Shown here: one piece after another, positions 52,611-61,500 of the stretch
How positions within the stretch are numbered: the first letter of the stretch is position 1
Layout of the letters: every line of letters starts with the position of its first letter
Source: Candidatus Dietzia intestinipullorum
GTDB taxonomy: Bacteria; Actinomycetota; Actinomycetes; Mycobacteriales; Mycobacteriaceae
Assembly (NCBI GenBank): GCA_019119635.1
Contig: DWWP01000029.1
Location: 22,521-86,520 of the forward strand
Direction of reading: 5' to 3'
DNA length: 64,000 nt
The notes under the pieces: generated by a model
The model's database searches: none
What the model saw: only the letters and a program-made list of their open reading frames with translations
What the model was told of the DNA's origin: nothing
Program-made: the position numbers and the translations under genes

Positions 52611-53456
52611 ATGGGCAAGCTAGCGACCTACCGCGACAAGCGCGCTGACCTGCGCGCCCACGCCTCCGCCCTCAAGGCCACGGCCAAGACGGAGGCCAAG
52701 CTCGCGGCCAAGGAGGCCAGGAACAAGGCCAAGGAGTCCCATCGCGTCGACCTCGCCGAGGCCAAGGAGCGCGCCAAGCTCGCGGGTAAGAACGCGGACC
52801 GAAAGGCCAAGCGCGAGGCCAAGCGTGCCCGCCGCAACGACGCGATCGACCAGAAGGCCGCCAAGCGGAACCGTAAGGCCGAGGCCGCCCTGGCCAAGCA
52901 GGAGCGGGCCACCCACAAGAAGGACGCCAAGCTCCGGGCCAAGGACCGCAAGATGGCCGACAAGATCGACGCCGCCGGCCGCAAGCACGAGTACAAGCTC
53001 GCCGCCCTGGAACTCGACAAGATCAAGGCCGGCAAGTTCGGCAAGGACGACGTCCAGCGGTGGCTGAGCGTGGCCAAGGTCGCCACGCCGGTCCTCGCGC
53101 CGATGGTCTACAAGCTCGTCTCCAACGCGCAGGGCCCGTCCGACAAGCCGTCGGGCGTCGGCGCGTTCGATGCGCAGGCCGCCGGGATCAACGCCACCGG
53201 CCCCGGCGCCGCGCTGGGTTCCCGGATCGTCCGGCTCGAGCAGACGCTGGACCAGCTCGATTCGACCCGCGGGAGCGAGCGGCAGGTCAAGGAGTTCCTC
53301 ACCTCCACGCGGTCCCGCCTCACGGACCTGCGCGCCGCCGTCGAGACCGCGGAGAATACGCCCACCTCGCGCCGTCGTGAGGTGCACGCCGCCATCTCCG
53401 GCGAGCTCGACCGCATCAACCAGGACATCCTCGCGCGCCTCGGCGTCAAGGCCTGA
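52611..53456 (+). CDS. DUF6474-like basic coiled-coil protein
   Basis: The 281-residue protein is dominated by a Lys/Ala/Arg-rich helical region over residues 1-150 (for example KEARNKAKESHR), probably a long charged helix or coiled coil. A more hydrophobic segment (LSVAKVATPVLAPMVYKLV) and a C-terminal helical domain of about 80 residues follow. It resembles the DUF6474 family of Mycobacteriales. Nucleic-acid or membrane-surface binding is plausible but unproven. ATG 52611 with GAGAGAAGG upstream is chosen; ATG 52581, 9 nt after TAGGCT, would be a leaderless alternative. Confidence 0.75.
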   Translation: MGKLATYRDKRADLRAHASALKATAKTEAKLAAKEARNKAKESHRVDLAEAKERAKLAGKNADRKAKREAKRARRNDAIDQKAAKRNRKAEAALAKQERATHKKDAKLRAKDRKMADKIDAAGRKHEYKLAALELDKIKAGKFGKDDVQRWLSVAKVATPVLAPMVYKLVSNAQGPSDKPSGVGAFDAQAAGINATGPGAALGSRIVRLEQTLDQLDSTRGSERQVKEFLTSTRSRLTDLRAAVETAENTPTSRRREVHAAISGELDRINQDILARLGVKA

Positions 53457-54008
53457 GTGGGCCTCATGCGATCCAGGCTCGCGTCCGCGGCACTCGCCGT
53501 CGGGCTCCTCGGTGGCGCCGCCGTGCCCGCCACGGTCCTCGTCGCGCCCGCCGCATCGGCGCACTCGGTGTTGCTCTCCTCCGAGCCCGCCGACGGCGCC
53601 ACCCTCGAGGCCTCGCCGGAGGAGGTGTCGTTCACGTTCAACGAGGAGATCAACCAGTCGTTCGCGACGATCGCCGTGACCACCGCGGACGACCGCACCA
53701 ACCGGACGACCGCAGATCCCGTGGTCGAGGGCCCCACCGTGCGCGCCGAGGTCGACGAGTTGCCCCCCGGCGAGTACACGGCCGGGTACCGGGTCACCTC
53801 CGCGGACGGCCACGTGGTCAGCGGCTCTGCGACCTTCACGGTCGGCGGCGCGGACGGCTCAACGCAGGACGACGCCACCCGGGACGCGCCCGACCAGGTG
53901 GCCGAGGAGGACGACAAGAGCAACCTCGCCCCCGCGTTCTGGGTGGTGGGCGGCCTGGCCGTCCTGCTGGTCGTCGGCGGATTCTTCCTGCTGCGTCGCG
54001 GCGACTGA
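53457..54008 (+). CDS. CopC-domain envelope protein
   Basis: The 183-residue protein has a signal peptide ending ASA-H, so His becomes the first mature residue, as in copper-binding CopC proteins. The domain shows HSVLLSSEPADGA and a second conserved His in SADGHVVSGS. A linker rich in Asp and a C-terminal membrane helix (about 160-178) ending RRGD anchor it. No CopD partner is nearby. The GTG start abuts the previous stop; ATG 53466 is an alternative. Copper binding at the outer face of the membrane is likely. Confidence 0.88.
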   Translation: MGLMRSRLASAALAVGLLGGAAVPATVLVAPAASAHSVLLSSEPADGATLEASPEEVSFTFNEEINQSFATIAVTTADDRTNRTTADPVVEGPTVRAEVDELPPGEYTAGYRVTSADGHVVSGSATFTVGGADGSTQDDATRDAPDQVAEEDDKSNLAPAFWVVGGLAVLLVVGGFFLLRRGD

Positions 54009-54030
54009 CCGGGCGCGCGGACCCGGTCAG
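54005..54030. terminator. Hairpin containing both convergent stop codons
   Basis: CTGACCGGG and CCCGGTCAG form a perfect 9-bp inverted repeat with an 8-nt loop. The copC TGA is in the left arm and the aldehyde dehydrogenase stop is in the right arm. Confidence 0.6.
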
Positions 54031-55592
54031 CGGCCGGGCAGGAACCGCATCGCGTCGGTGGCCGGCGCGAGCACCGACTGCCACCGGTCGCGGGACAGGA
54101 ACGACGGCCCGCCGAAGTGCATCACGCGCTGCGTGGCCACGGTCTGCGCCTCGGTGTACTTGAGCAGGCCTTCCTCGCCGTGGCGGCGGCCCACGCCCGA
54201 GGCGCCCATGCCGCCCATCGGCCCGGCGATCGAGCCCCAGCCGGCCACGTAGCCCTCGCCGACGTTGACCGTGCCCGTGCGCAGGCGGGCGGCGATGGCC
54301 TCGCCCTCGGCGTCCGAACCGGCGAAGACCGACGAGTTGAGTCCGTACTCGGTGTCGTTGGCCTTCTCGACCGCCTCGTCCACCGAGTCGACCGGGTAGA
54401 TGGAGACGACGGGCCCGAAGGTCTCCTCACCGAAGCAGGTGGCGTCCTCCGGGACGTCGGCCAGCAGGGTGGGCTCGTAGAACAGCGGCCCCAGGTCCGG
54501 GCGGGGGCGGCCACCGGCCAGCACCCGGGCGCCCTTGGCCACGGCGTCGTCGACGTGCGCGGTCACCGTGTCCAGCTGGTCCTGTGAGATCAGGCTGCCC
54601 ATCTCGGCGTCGAAGTCGTAGCTCGGCCCCAGGGACATGGCGCCGATCCGGGCGGTGAGCGTCTCGATGAGCTGCGATGCCACGGACTTCTCCACGTACA
54701 CACGCTCCATGGAGATGCACAGCTGGCCGGAGTTGGAGAAGAAGGCGCGCGTGGCCACCTCCGCGACCTCGTCGAGGTCCGCTCCGTCGGTGACGATCAT
54801 GGCGTTCTTGCCGCCCAGCTCGGCCGAGAAGCCGATGAGCCGCTCACCGCACCGGCGACCGAGGGTGCGGCCGGTCTCGGTCGAGCCGGTGAACATGAGG
54901 TAGTCCACGTTATCCACGATCGCCCCGCCCACGGCGCCGCCCGGCCCGGGCACCACCTGGAACAGGTCGCGGGGCAGGCCCGCCCGGTAGAGCATCTCGG
55001 CCGCGGCGAGTGCGCAGAACGGCGTGATGGAGGCCGGCTTGATCACCACGGCGTTGCCCGCGGCCAGGGCGGCCAGGGCGTCCGTCGCGGCGAGGTTGAG
55101 CGGGTAGTTCCAGGGGGCGATCACGCCGACCACGCCCTTGGGGTGGCGCCGCACGACGGCCTTGGTCAGGCCCGGGAGCATGCCCTGGACCCGCTTGGGC
55201 GCGAGCAGGCCCGGTGCGGTGCCCGCGTAGTGCCGGCCCGTGATGAGGCAGTCCAGGACCTCCTCCTGCGCGGAAGCCCGGTTCTTGCCCGTCTCGGCCT
55301 GGACGATGTCCATCAGTTCCTCGCGCCCGCGCATCACCTGCGTCGCGAAGCGGGAGAGCACGGCCGCCCGGTCCTTGGCGCTCCGCTCGGCCCACGCGAC
55401 CTGCGCGGCCCGGGCCCGCTCGACGGCGGTCTCCACATCGGCGGCGGTGCCCACCGGGATCTCTGCGAGGGGCTCGCCGGTGAAGACCTCGTTGAGCACG
55501 GCGGACTCGCGGCTCGACGGGTCCGCGCGGAACTCGGGGATCGCGACGAGGGCGCGGAGGCGGTCGTAGACTTCAGGTGCGGGGCGTGTCAT
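54027..55592 (-). CDS. Aldehyde dehydrogenase (succinate-semialdehyde dehydrogenase-like)
   Basis: The 521-residue NAD(P)-dependent enzyme has the glycine motif FTGSTETGR, the catalytic Glu in ELGGKN and Cys in SGQLCISME, and the APWNYPLNL segment. Overall it is closest to GabD2-type succinate-semialdehyde dehydrogenases, though the substrate is uncertain. ATG 55592 is chosen because TAGCCT ends 7 nt upstream. The gene diverges from a MerR-type regulator whose operator lies 31 bp beyond the aldehyde dehydrogenase -10. Confidence 0.92.
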   Translation of the reverse strand: MTRPAPEVYDRLRALVAIPEFRADPSSRESAVLNEVFTGEPLAEIPVGTAADVETAVERARAAQVAWAERSAKDRAAVLSRFATQVMRGREELMDIVQAETGKNRASAQEEVLDCLITGRHYAGTAPGLLAPKRVQGMLPGLTKAVVRRHPKGVVGVIAPWNYPLNLAATDALAALAAGNAVVIKPASITPFCALAAAEMLYRAGLPRDLFQVVPGPGGAVGGAIVDNVDYLMFTGSTETGRTLGRRCGERLIGFSAELGGKNAMIVTDGADLDEVAEVATRAFFSNSGQLCISMERVYVEKSVASQLIETLTARIGAMSLGPSYDFDAEMGSLISQDQLDTVTAHVDDAVAKGARVLAGGRPRPDLGPLFYEPTLLADVPEDATCFGEETFGPVVSIYPVDSVDEAVEKANDTEYGLNSSVFAGSDAEGEAIAARLRTGTVNVGEGYVAGWGSIAGPMGGMGASGVGRRHGEEGLLKYTEAQTVATQRVMHFGGPSFLSRDRWQSVLAPATDAMRFLPGR

Positions 55593-55599
55593 ACAGCCG

Positions 55600-55605
55600 A
55601 GGCTA
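55600..55605 (-). promoter_or_regulatory. -10 hexamer TAGCCT of the aldehyde dehydrogenase gene
   Basis: On the minus strand TAGCCT ends 7 nt before ATG 55592, predicting a leaderless mRNA. Confidence 0.5.
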
Positions 55606-55630
55606 CCGGCGGGTAGCCCCCTGAGGAAGG

Positions 55631-55661
55631 TTGACCCTGACGCCACGTCAGGCACGAGAGT
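55631..55661 (+). promoter_or_regulatory. MerR-type promoter with 19-bp spacer and operator dyad
   Basis: TTGACC (55631-55636) and GAGAGT (55656-55661) are 19 bp apart. The spacer holds the dyad CCTGAC-GCCAC-GTCAGG (55636-55652). A long spacer with a central dyad is the hallmark of promoters activated by MerR-family proteins. GAGAGT ends 7 nt before GTG 55669. Confidence 0.6.
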
Positions 55662-55668
55662 CCTTGCC

Positions 55669-56481
55669 GTGAGAGATGTGGAACCGATGAGCAACCGGAC
55701 AGGACTGACCGTGGGCGAGGTCGCCGACCTCGTCGGGATCACCGTTCGGACCCTGCACCACTGGGACCGGATCGGGCTGGTCACCGCGAGCGGTCGGACG
55801 TGGGCCGACTACCGGGTGTACGACGACGACGATGTCGCGCGCATCCACCGCGTGCTGGTCTATCGCGAGCTGGGGTTCCCGCTCGCGCAGATCGCGGATC
55901 TCCTCGACGACACCGACGTCGACGAGGACGCCCACCTGTCCCGGCAGCGCGAGCTGCTGCTCGACCGCATCTCCCACCTGCAGGAGATGGTCTCCGCAGT
56001 AGACCGCCTGAAGGAGGCGATCACGATGAACACACCGTTGTCCCCTGAGGACCGGGCGGAGATCTTCGGCTCCGACTGGAAAGAAGAGTGGCAGGACGAG
56101 GCCGAGGAGCGCTGGGGCGACAGCCCACAGTGGAAGCAGTCGCAGGAGCGCACCGCGAAGCTGACCAAGGACGACTGGAAGCGCATCAAGGCCGAGGGCG
56201 ACGCGTTGAACGCCGACCTCGCCGCCGCCAAGCGCACCGGTGTCGATCCGGGGTCGGCGGAGGCGGCCACGCTCGTCGAGCGGCACCGCGCGATGATCTC
56301 GACGCACTACGACTGCACGCACTCGATGCAGGTGATCCTGGCACGGATGTACGTGCAGGATCCGAGGTTCACCGAGTACTACGAGCAGCTCGAGCCGGGA
56401 CTCGCGGAGTGGGTCGACGCGGCCGTCTCGGCGAACGCCCGGTCGCACGGCGTCGACCCGGACACCGCGGTCTGGGAGTGA
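55669..56481 (+). CDS. MerR-family regulator with TipAS-like effector domain
   Basis: The 270-residue regulator has an N-terminal MerR helix-turn-helix and wing (GLTVGEVADLVGITVRTLHHWD), a dimerisation coiled-coil (about 80-120), and a C-terminal TipAS-like all-helical domain containing YDCTHSMQVIL. TipAS domains bind thiopeptide antibiotics, and many relatives sense other drugs; the conserved Cys in YDCT could form the covalent drug bond. GTG 55669 fits the promoter geometry; ATG 55687 is an alternative. It is probably autoregulated and might also control the divergent aldehyde dehydrogenase. Confidence 0.9.
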   Translation: MRDVEPMSNRTGLTVGEVADLVGITVRTLHHWDRIGLVTASGRTWADYRVYDDDDVARIHRVLVYRELGFPLAQIADLLDDTDVDEDAHLSRQRELLLDRISHLQEMVSAVDRLKEAITMNTPLSPEDRAEIFGSDWKEEWQDEAEERWGDSPQWKQSQERTAKLTKDDWKRIKAEGDALNADLAAAKRTGVDPGSAEAATLVERHRAMISTHYDCTHSMQVILARMYVQDPRFTEYYEQLEPGLAEWVDAAVSANARSHGVDPDTAVWE

Positions 56482-56509
56482 CCGATACCACGGCGGGCCG
56501 GGGCGTCCG

Positions 56510-56515
56510 TAGGCT
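56510..56515 (+). promoter_or_regulatory. -10 hexamer TAGGCT of the 56522 gene
   Basis: TAGGCT ends 6 nt before ATG 56522, with no Shine-Dalgarno. Confidence 0.5.
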
Positions 56516-56521
56516 GCCCAC

Positions 56522-57406
56522 ATGAGCAGATGGACAGCCGCGGACATCCCCGACCAGACCGGGCGCACGGTCGTCATCACGGGCGCCAACTCCGGTCTCG
56601 GCCTGCAGGCCACGGAGGCGCTCACGACGGCCGGCGCCCGGGTCGTCATGGCCTGCCGGGACACCTCCCGCGCCGAGTCCGCCCGTCAGGGCCTGTCGCA
56701 GCCGGAGCGGGCCGAGGTCGTCGAGCTGGACCTGGCCGACCTCGACTCGGTCCGCGCGGCCGGCGAGACGCTCTCCGGGCGGCAGCTCGACGTGCTGATC
56801 AACAACGCCGGGGTCATGAACGTCCCGCTGGGCCGCACGGCGCAGGGGCACGAGATGCAGTTCGGCGTCAACGTGCTGGGCCACTTCGCGCTCACGCAGC
56901 AGCTCGCCCCGGCGCTGTCGGACAGGGTCGTGTGGCTGGGGTCGATCATGCACAGGTTCGGCTCGATCGTCCTTGATGACCTGGATTGGAACCGCCGCCG
57001 CTACATTCCGATGTCCGCGTATGCCGCCTCCAAGCTGGCGTGCGTGATGCTCGCCTACGAGCAGCAGCGCCGCCTCGACGCGGCAGGGTGGCCGCTCATG
57101 GCCGTGGCCGCACACCCCGGATACTCGGCCACCAACCTGCAGTACCACAGCGGCAGCGGCCTCCAGGACCTGGTCATGAGGGCGGCCGAGAAGATCCCGT
57201 TCCTGGTCCAGCCGGCCGAACGGGGCGCGCTCCCCGAGCTCTACGCCGCGACCGTCCGCGACGTGCCACCGGGCGCCTACATCGGCCCCGACGGCCCGGG
57301 CGAACTGACCGGCCACCCGCGGGTGGTGGGCTCCACGGGCGCGTCCCGCGACGAGTCCGTGGCCGCGGCCCTGTGGGACCGCTGCGAGGCCCTGGTCGCC
57401 CCCTGA
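56522..57406 (+). CDS. Short-chain dehydrogenase/reductase (retinol-dehydrogenase-like)
   Basis: The 294-residue Rossmann enzyme has TGANSGLG, a CRD segment that prefers NADP, NNAGVMN, and a YAASK catalytic pair. The region matching the catalytic Ser reads WLGSIMHRFG. It resembles SDRs annotated as light-dependent protochlorophyllide reductase- or retinol-dehydrogenase-like in actinobacteria. The physiological substrate is unknown. It runs convergent with the secreted protein gene, 4 bases away. Confidence 0.87.
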   Translation: MSRWTAADIPDQTGRTVVITGANSGLGLQATEALTTAGARVVMACRDTSRAESARQGLSQPERAEVVELDLADLDSVRAAGETLSGRQLDVLINNAGVMNVPLGRTAQGHEMQFGVNVLGHFALTQQLAPALSDRVVWLGSIMHRFGSIVLDDLDWNRRRYIPMSAYAASKLACVMLAYEQQRRLDAAGWPLMAVAAHPGYSATNLQYHSGSGLQDLVMRAAEKIPFLVQPAERGALPELYAATVRDVPPGAYIGPDGPGELTGHPRVVGSTGASRDESVAAALWDRCEALVAP

Positions 57407-57410
57407 CGTT

Positions 57411-58151
57411 CTACCCGTCCGTGCCGGCCTCCTCGGCGGCGGCCTCCGCAGCGGCCTCGGCCTCGAGCTCGGCCTTGAGTTTCTCCTGCTCCTCGAAGGG
57501 ATCCTCGAGAGCGGAGATCTGCACCGCGTCGATGCTTCCGGCCAGCCCACCGGGCAGCTCGGCCCCAGCGGCGTCCGCCGTGTCCTCGAGGGCGGTCCCG
57601 GCCTCGGCCGAGCCCCCCACCACGTCGTGCCAGAAGGTCAGCTCGTGCGGGTGGAGCTCCGCCGCCTGCTGCCGCTCGCCCATCGCCGTGAAATAGCCGC
57701 CCGCGAACTGCACCGACAGCATCGGCAGGACGTACTCGGGGACCGCGACCGATCCGAGGCCGATGGTGCCCGACCCGACCGACCCCGTCGGGTTGGCGTA
57801 GACCGAGCCCGGCACGCTCCCCGAGGACGCGACCGACGCCGCCGCCGACCCGCCGGTGGATCCCACGGCCTCGAGCGGGGCGGTCGAGCCGGCCACCTCG
57901 CCGGCCGACTGCGCCGCCTCCGGCACGGCGCCGCTGCCGGCGTCCCGCAGCCCCTCCGAGCCGCCGAGGGCCGGCCCCCCGACGACGATCTCCTCGGGGA
58001 TGACCCCCACCGAGTCGCCGAGGCTCCCGGACTCACCACTGTCCTGCGCGGATGCGGCCGCCGGGGCGGCGGCCATCGCGAGCGTCGCAGCGGCGACGAC
58101 GGCGCCCACGCGCCTGCTCCTGCAGCCGTGGACACGATTCAGGGAGATCAC
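57411..58151 (-). CDS. Secreted Ala/Gly/Ser-rich protein of unknown function
   Basis: The 246-residue product has a signal peptide (about residues 1-35, ending ASA-Q), a low-complexity region rich in Gly, Ser and Val with repeats such as GSVGSG, a mid-domain with QFAGGYFTAMGERQQAAELHP, and an acidic Glu/Ala coiled-coil tail. No catalytic motif is visible. GTG 58151 is chosen because GGAAGGTG lies upstream. I do not recognise a family; it may be a wall-associated structural or adhesive protein. Confidence 0.68.
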   Translation of the reverse strand: MISLNRVHGCRSRRVGAVVAAATLAMAAAPAAASAQDSGESGSLGDSVGVIPEEIVVGGPALGGSEGLRDAGSGAVPEAAQSAGEVAGSTAPLEAVGSTGGSAAASVASSGSVPGSVYANPTGSVGSGTIGLGSVAVPEYVLPMLSVQFAGGYFTAMGERQQAAELHPHELTFWHDVVGGSAEAGTALEDTADAAGAELPGGLAGSIDAVQISALEDPFEEQEKLKAELEAEAAAEAAAEEAGTDG

Positions 58152-58206
58152 GGGGGCACCTTCCGTCTCAGGCGGGCCCGATCTGACTCCCGCCACGCCG
58201 AGCGTA

Positions 58207-59727
58207 CTACTGGAGAGCCGAGGTCAGGCGCGCGACATTGTCGACGTACCGCCCGGGCCAGGGCCGGGACTGCCACTCCTCGAGCCCGAGGGTCGTGGAT
58301 TCCTCCAGGTACCGGTCCACCACGGAGTGCATCTGCCCCACCGCCGCCCCGCCCAGGGCCAGCACACTGATCTCGAAGTTGAGGTTGAACGACCGCACGT
58401 CCATGTTGCTCGACCCCACGGTCCCGCCGTAGTCGTCGATGAGCAGCATCTTGGTGTGCAGCACGGCGGGCGTGCGGAAGCGGTGGATCCGCACGCCCGC
58501 CTCGAGGAGCGCGCGGAAGTAGGACCGCTGGGCGTGGTGCACGAGGAACTGGTCGGCGTGCTCGGGGACGAACAGTTCCACGTCGACGCCGCGGAACGCC
58601 GCCGAGGTGATGGTGTGGAGCAGGGCCTCGTCCGGGACGAAGTAGGGGCTGACGATCCGCACCCGGTCGCGCGCCTGGCTGATGAGTTGGGTGAACATCC
58701 GCAGGTTGGGTTGGGTGCGGAACCCCGGGCCGGAGGGCACCACCTGGAAGGCGTCGACCGGGTCGCCCGCGGTCGGGTCACCCACCGGGCGATCGGCCTC
58801 GACGGGCTCGGTCCGGGGCATCTCCCGCAGGGTGTCGATGAGCTCGCCCGACTCGGTGTACCAGTCGACGGCGAACACCGCGCTGAGCCCCTGCACGACC
58901 TCTCCACGCACCTCCATCATCAGGTCGACCCATTCGCGACCGTGCTCGGCGTTGGACTTCTTGCCGTAGTGGCGGTCGATGAGGTTCTGGGAGCCGACGA
59001 ATCCGTGCTCGCCGTCCACGATGAGCATCTTGCGGTGGTTCCGCAGGTCGGGGCGCCGGAAGCGGCCGGAGAACGGGTTGACGGGCAGCATGAGGTGGAA
59101 CTCGACCGGCGTGTGCCGCAGGCGGCGCCGCAGGGCGTTGAAGCCCTTGTAGCGCAGGGAGCCGAGGTGGTCCACGAGCACCCGTACCGCCACGCCCCGC
59201 TCGGCGGCCTCGACCGCGGCGGCGAAGAACGCGTCGGTCTCGTCGTCCCAGGACTGGGCGTAGAACTCGATGTGCACGTGGTCGGTGGCGCCGCGCACGG
59301 CGGCCGCCATGGCCTCCAGCGACGCGCTGTAGTCGGAGTGCATGGCCAGGAAGTCGCCGCTCATGCACGGCATCGCGGTGAGCCGGCGGTTCATCTCGAG
59401 GATCGTCCGCACGCCGGGCCCGACCTCGACGCCGGCCGGGACCGTGGGTCGCGCCTCGAGCGCTTCCGCGTAGAGGAGGTTGGCGTCCTCCTGGATCTGG
59501 TGCCGCCGGCCGGTGACGTAGGGGTTGCCCAGCAGCAGGAAGAGGGGGACGCCGACCACGGGGACGAACAGGATGGCGAGCAGCCAGGCCTGCGAGGACC
59601 CGGGTTGCCGGTTCTCCGGCACCATGCCCAGTGCGAGGATCTTGATCAGGTACTCGGTGACGATCAGCGCGGTGACCACGCCGTCCGAGACGGGGAGGAA
59701 GTCGAGTCTCTCGATTCCCGTGTTCAT
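58207..59727 (-). CDS. cls: Cardiolipin synthase (PLD family)
   Basis: The 506-residue membrane enzyme makes cardiolipin from phosphatidylglycerol. Two N-terminal helices (about 16-34 and 45-65) are followed by two phospholipase D domains, each with an HKD motif: HRKMLIVDG with HGFVGSQN, and HTKMLLIDD with GTVGSSN. Length and layout match bacterial ClsA. The ATG overlaps the upstream amidohydrolase-like gene by 4 bp (ATGA), so the two proteins are made together. Confidence 0.94.
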   Translation of the reverse strand: MNTGIERLDFLPVSDGVVTALIVTEYLIKILALGMVPENRQPGSSQAWLLAILFVPVVGVPLFLLLGNPYVTGRRHQIQEDANLLYAEALEARPTVPAGVEVGPGVRTILEMNRRLTAMPCMSGDFLAMHSDYSASLEAMAAAVRGATDHVHIEFYAQSWDDETDAFFAAAVEAAERGVAVRVLVDHLGSLRYKGFNALRRRLRHTPVEFHLMLPVNPFSGRFRRPDLRNHRKMLIVDGEHGFVGSQNLIDRHYGKKSNAEHGREWVDLMMEVRGEVVQGLSAVFAVDWYTESGELIDTLREMPRTEPVEADRPVGDPTAGDPVDAFQVVPSGPGFRTQPNLRMFTQLISQARDRVRIVSPYFVPDEALLHTITSAAFRGVDVELFVPEHADQFLVHHAQRSYFRALLEAGVRIHRFRTPAVLHTKMLLIDDYGGTVGSSNMDVRSFNLNFEISVLALGGAAVGQMHSVVDRYLEESTTLGLEEWQSRPWPGRYVDNVARLTSALQ

Positions 59728-60941
59728 CGCGCCGCGCGGGTGATGACCGTCCCACGCGGGAGCCCACGGGGGTCGACGACGACTCCGCCGGTCATGGTCC
59801 AGCGGACCACCCCCGCCAGTGCGCGCTGCGCGTACACGGAGTCCGCCGAGCCCAGCTCACGGCTGTCCGGGAGGACGACGAACGCCTCGTCGTCGGCCAC
59901 CACGGTGAAGTCGGCCCGGGCACCGGGCCGGATCGCGCCCCGGTCGTCCATCCCGACGACGGCGGCGGGCGCGGCGGACATCCACCTCGCCACGTCGGCC
60001 GGGTCGAGCCCGCGACGCCGCGCCTCGGTCCACACCACCGACAGTCCCAATCGCGCGGAGGCCACGGCATCGATCGTGCCCTCGCGCAGGGCGCCCCAGA
60101 GCTTCTCGCGGGTGGCCGCGTCCCGGATGGGAGGGTCCGGCCGCGCATCGGTGCCGCCGGCGTCGACGGCCTCGGAGACGAGCGCCAACAGGTGCGGGGC
60201 GGTGGATGCGGTCACGGGCAACCCCTGACGTTTCGCGTCCCGCAGCAGCGGCAGCTCGTCGGCGTCCGCGACCGACCGCAGGTGCAGTCGACCCCCGGTG
60301 CGCCGGGACACGTCCAGCAGCGTCGGCAGGTACTCGACCCCGGCGTCGACGGCGAGCAGCCCGCCGTGGGCGGCAACCTCGTCCGCGGCGGCCACGAGCT
60401 GCTCGGAGTCCAGGGTCGGGGCGCCGGCGACGCCCTTGCCCGAGGCGATCGCGGAGATGCCGAGGGCCCCACCGTCGAGGAGCGCCCCCAGCGTCCCGAG
60501 GTTCTCGGGGACGGCCGCGCCCCACACGCCCACGTCGACGGACGCCTCCCCGGTCGCGGCGTCACGCCACCGCGCGAGGTGCTCCGGCTCGACGACGGCG
60601 GGCCGGCCGTCCGTCCCGTAGTCGACGACGGCGGTCACGCCGCCGAGTGCCGCCGACCGGGTGGCCGCCGTGAGGTCCTCGGTGCTCATGTGCGGATCGA
60701 CCAGGCCCGGCATGAGGACGACGTCGTCGTCGAGGTCGATCGTGTGCTCGCCCGCCAATCCGATGTCCCTGGCCTCCGGCCCCGTCCGGACGGACGAGAT
60801 CATCCCGCCGTCGACCGTGACGGCGGCCTTCTGGATGCGCCCGTCGACGACGGCCCGGCGGGCGTGGATCAGGAGTTCGTACTTGGCCACGGGTCGTCCC
60901 TCCTGGGGCTCGGGGGCGGCGGACAGCGTCTCTGTGGCCAT
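59724..60941 (-). CDS. Amidohydrolase-like protein lacking the metal site (dihydroorotase/allantoinase fold)
   Basis: The 405-residue protein follows the cyclic amidohydrolase plan: an N-terminal strand set ([14 protein letters not shown]), [11 protein letters not shown] where HxH metal ligands are expected, [16 protein letters not shown], and a C-terminal strand region ([14 protein letters not shown]). Only the first His of the HxH remains; the second is Ser. The later His positions read AVDAG and LHLRS, and the catalytic Asp region reads VASARLG. It is therefore probably catalytically inactive or uses another chemistry. It overlaps cardiolipin synthase by 4 bp. Confidence 0.8.
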   Translation of the reverse strand: MATETLSAAPEPQEGRPVAKYELLIHARRAVVDGRIQKAAVTVDGGMISSVRTGPEARDIGLAGEHTIDLDDDVVLMPGLVDPHMSTEDLTAATRSAALGGVTAVVDYGTDGRPAVVEPEHLARWRDAATGEASVDVGVWGAAVPENLGTLGALLDGGALGISAIASGKGVAGAPTLDSEQLVAAADEVAAHGGLLAVDAGVEYLPTLLDVSRRTGGRLHLRSVADADELPLLRDAKRQGLPVTASTAPHLLALVSEAVDAGGTDARPDPPIRDAATREKLWGALREGTIDAVASARLGLSVVWTEARRRGLDPADVARWMSAAPAAVVGMDDRGAIRPGARADFTVVADDEAFVVLPDSRELGSADSVYAQRALAGVVRWTMTGGVVVDPRGLPRGTVITRAAR

Positions 60942-61020
60942 TGTCCCTCACGGTCGGACGCCATCGAGTGTGCCCGGCCGGATAACGTGGAGCCGATCGA
61001 CCAGCCACAGGAGGCCCCGC

Positions 61021-61500
61021 ATGACCGATACCACGGGATTCGTCCCCACCGCCGACCTCGTCGATGAGATCGGAGAGGGCGTCCGCAGCTGCGACGTCCA
61101 GTTCCGTGACCTGGGCGGGCGCACCGAGTTCTCCGGCCGCGTCTCCACGGTGCGCTGCTTCCAGGACAACGCACTGCTCAAGAGTGTCCTGGGCGAGCCG
61201 GGCGAGGGCCGGGTACTGGTGATCGACGGGGACGCGAGTGTGCACACCGCGCTCGTCGGGGACCTCATCGCCGAGCTGGGCCGCTCGAACGGCTGGGCCG
61301 GCGTGGTGGTGCACGGCGCGATCCGCGACTCCGCGGTGATCGCGACGATGGACTTCGGGTGCAAGGCCCTGGGCACCAACCCGCGGAAGTCCGGCAAGAC
61401 GGGCGCGGGCGAGCGCGACGTCACCGTGAGCTTCGGCGGGGTCGACTTCGTCCCCGGGGACACGCTCTACGCGGACACCGACGGGATCGTCGTGCGCTAG
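61021..61500 (+). CDS. rraA: RraA family protein (regulator of RNase E activity or aldolase)
   Basis: The 159-residue protein belongs to the RraA family, which includes RNase E inhibitors and HMG/CHA-type aldolases. It opens with [15 protein letters not shown] and contains [39 protein letters not shown] and [12 protein letters not shown], all typical. AGGAGG precedes the ATG. M. tuberculosis Rv3853 is the positional counterpart, annotated as RraA/MenG. Its TAG stop shares the CTAG tetranucleotide with the stop of a frameshifted gene on the other strand. Confidence 0.93.
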   Translation: MTDTTGFVPTADLVDEIGEGVRSCDVQFRDLGGRTEFSGRVSTVRCFQDNALLKSVLGEPGEGRVLVIDGDASVHTALVGDLIAELGRSNGWAGVVVHGAIRDSAVIATMDFGCKALGTNPRKSGKTGAGERDVTVSFGGVDFVPGDTLYADTDGIVVR

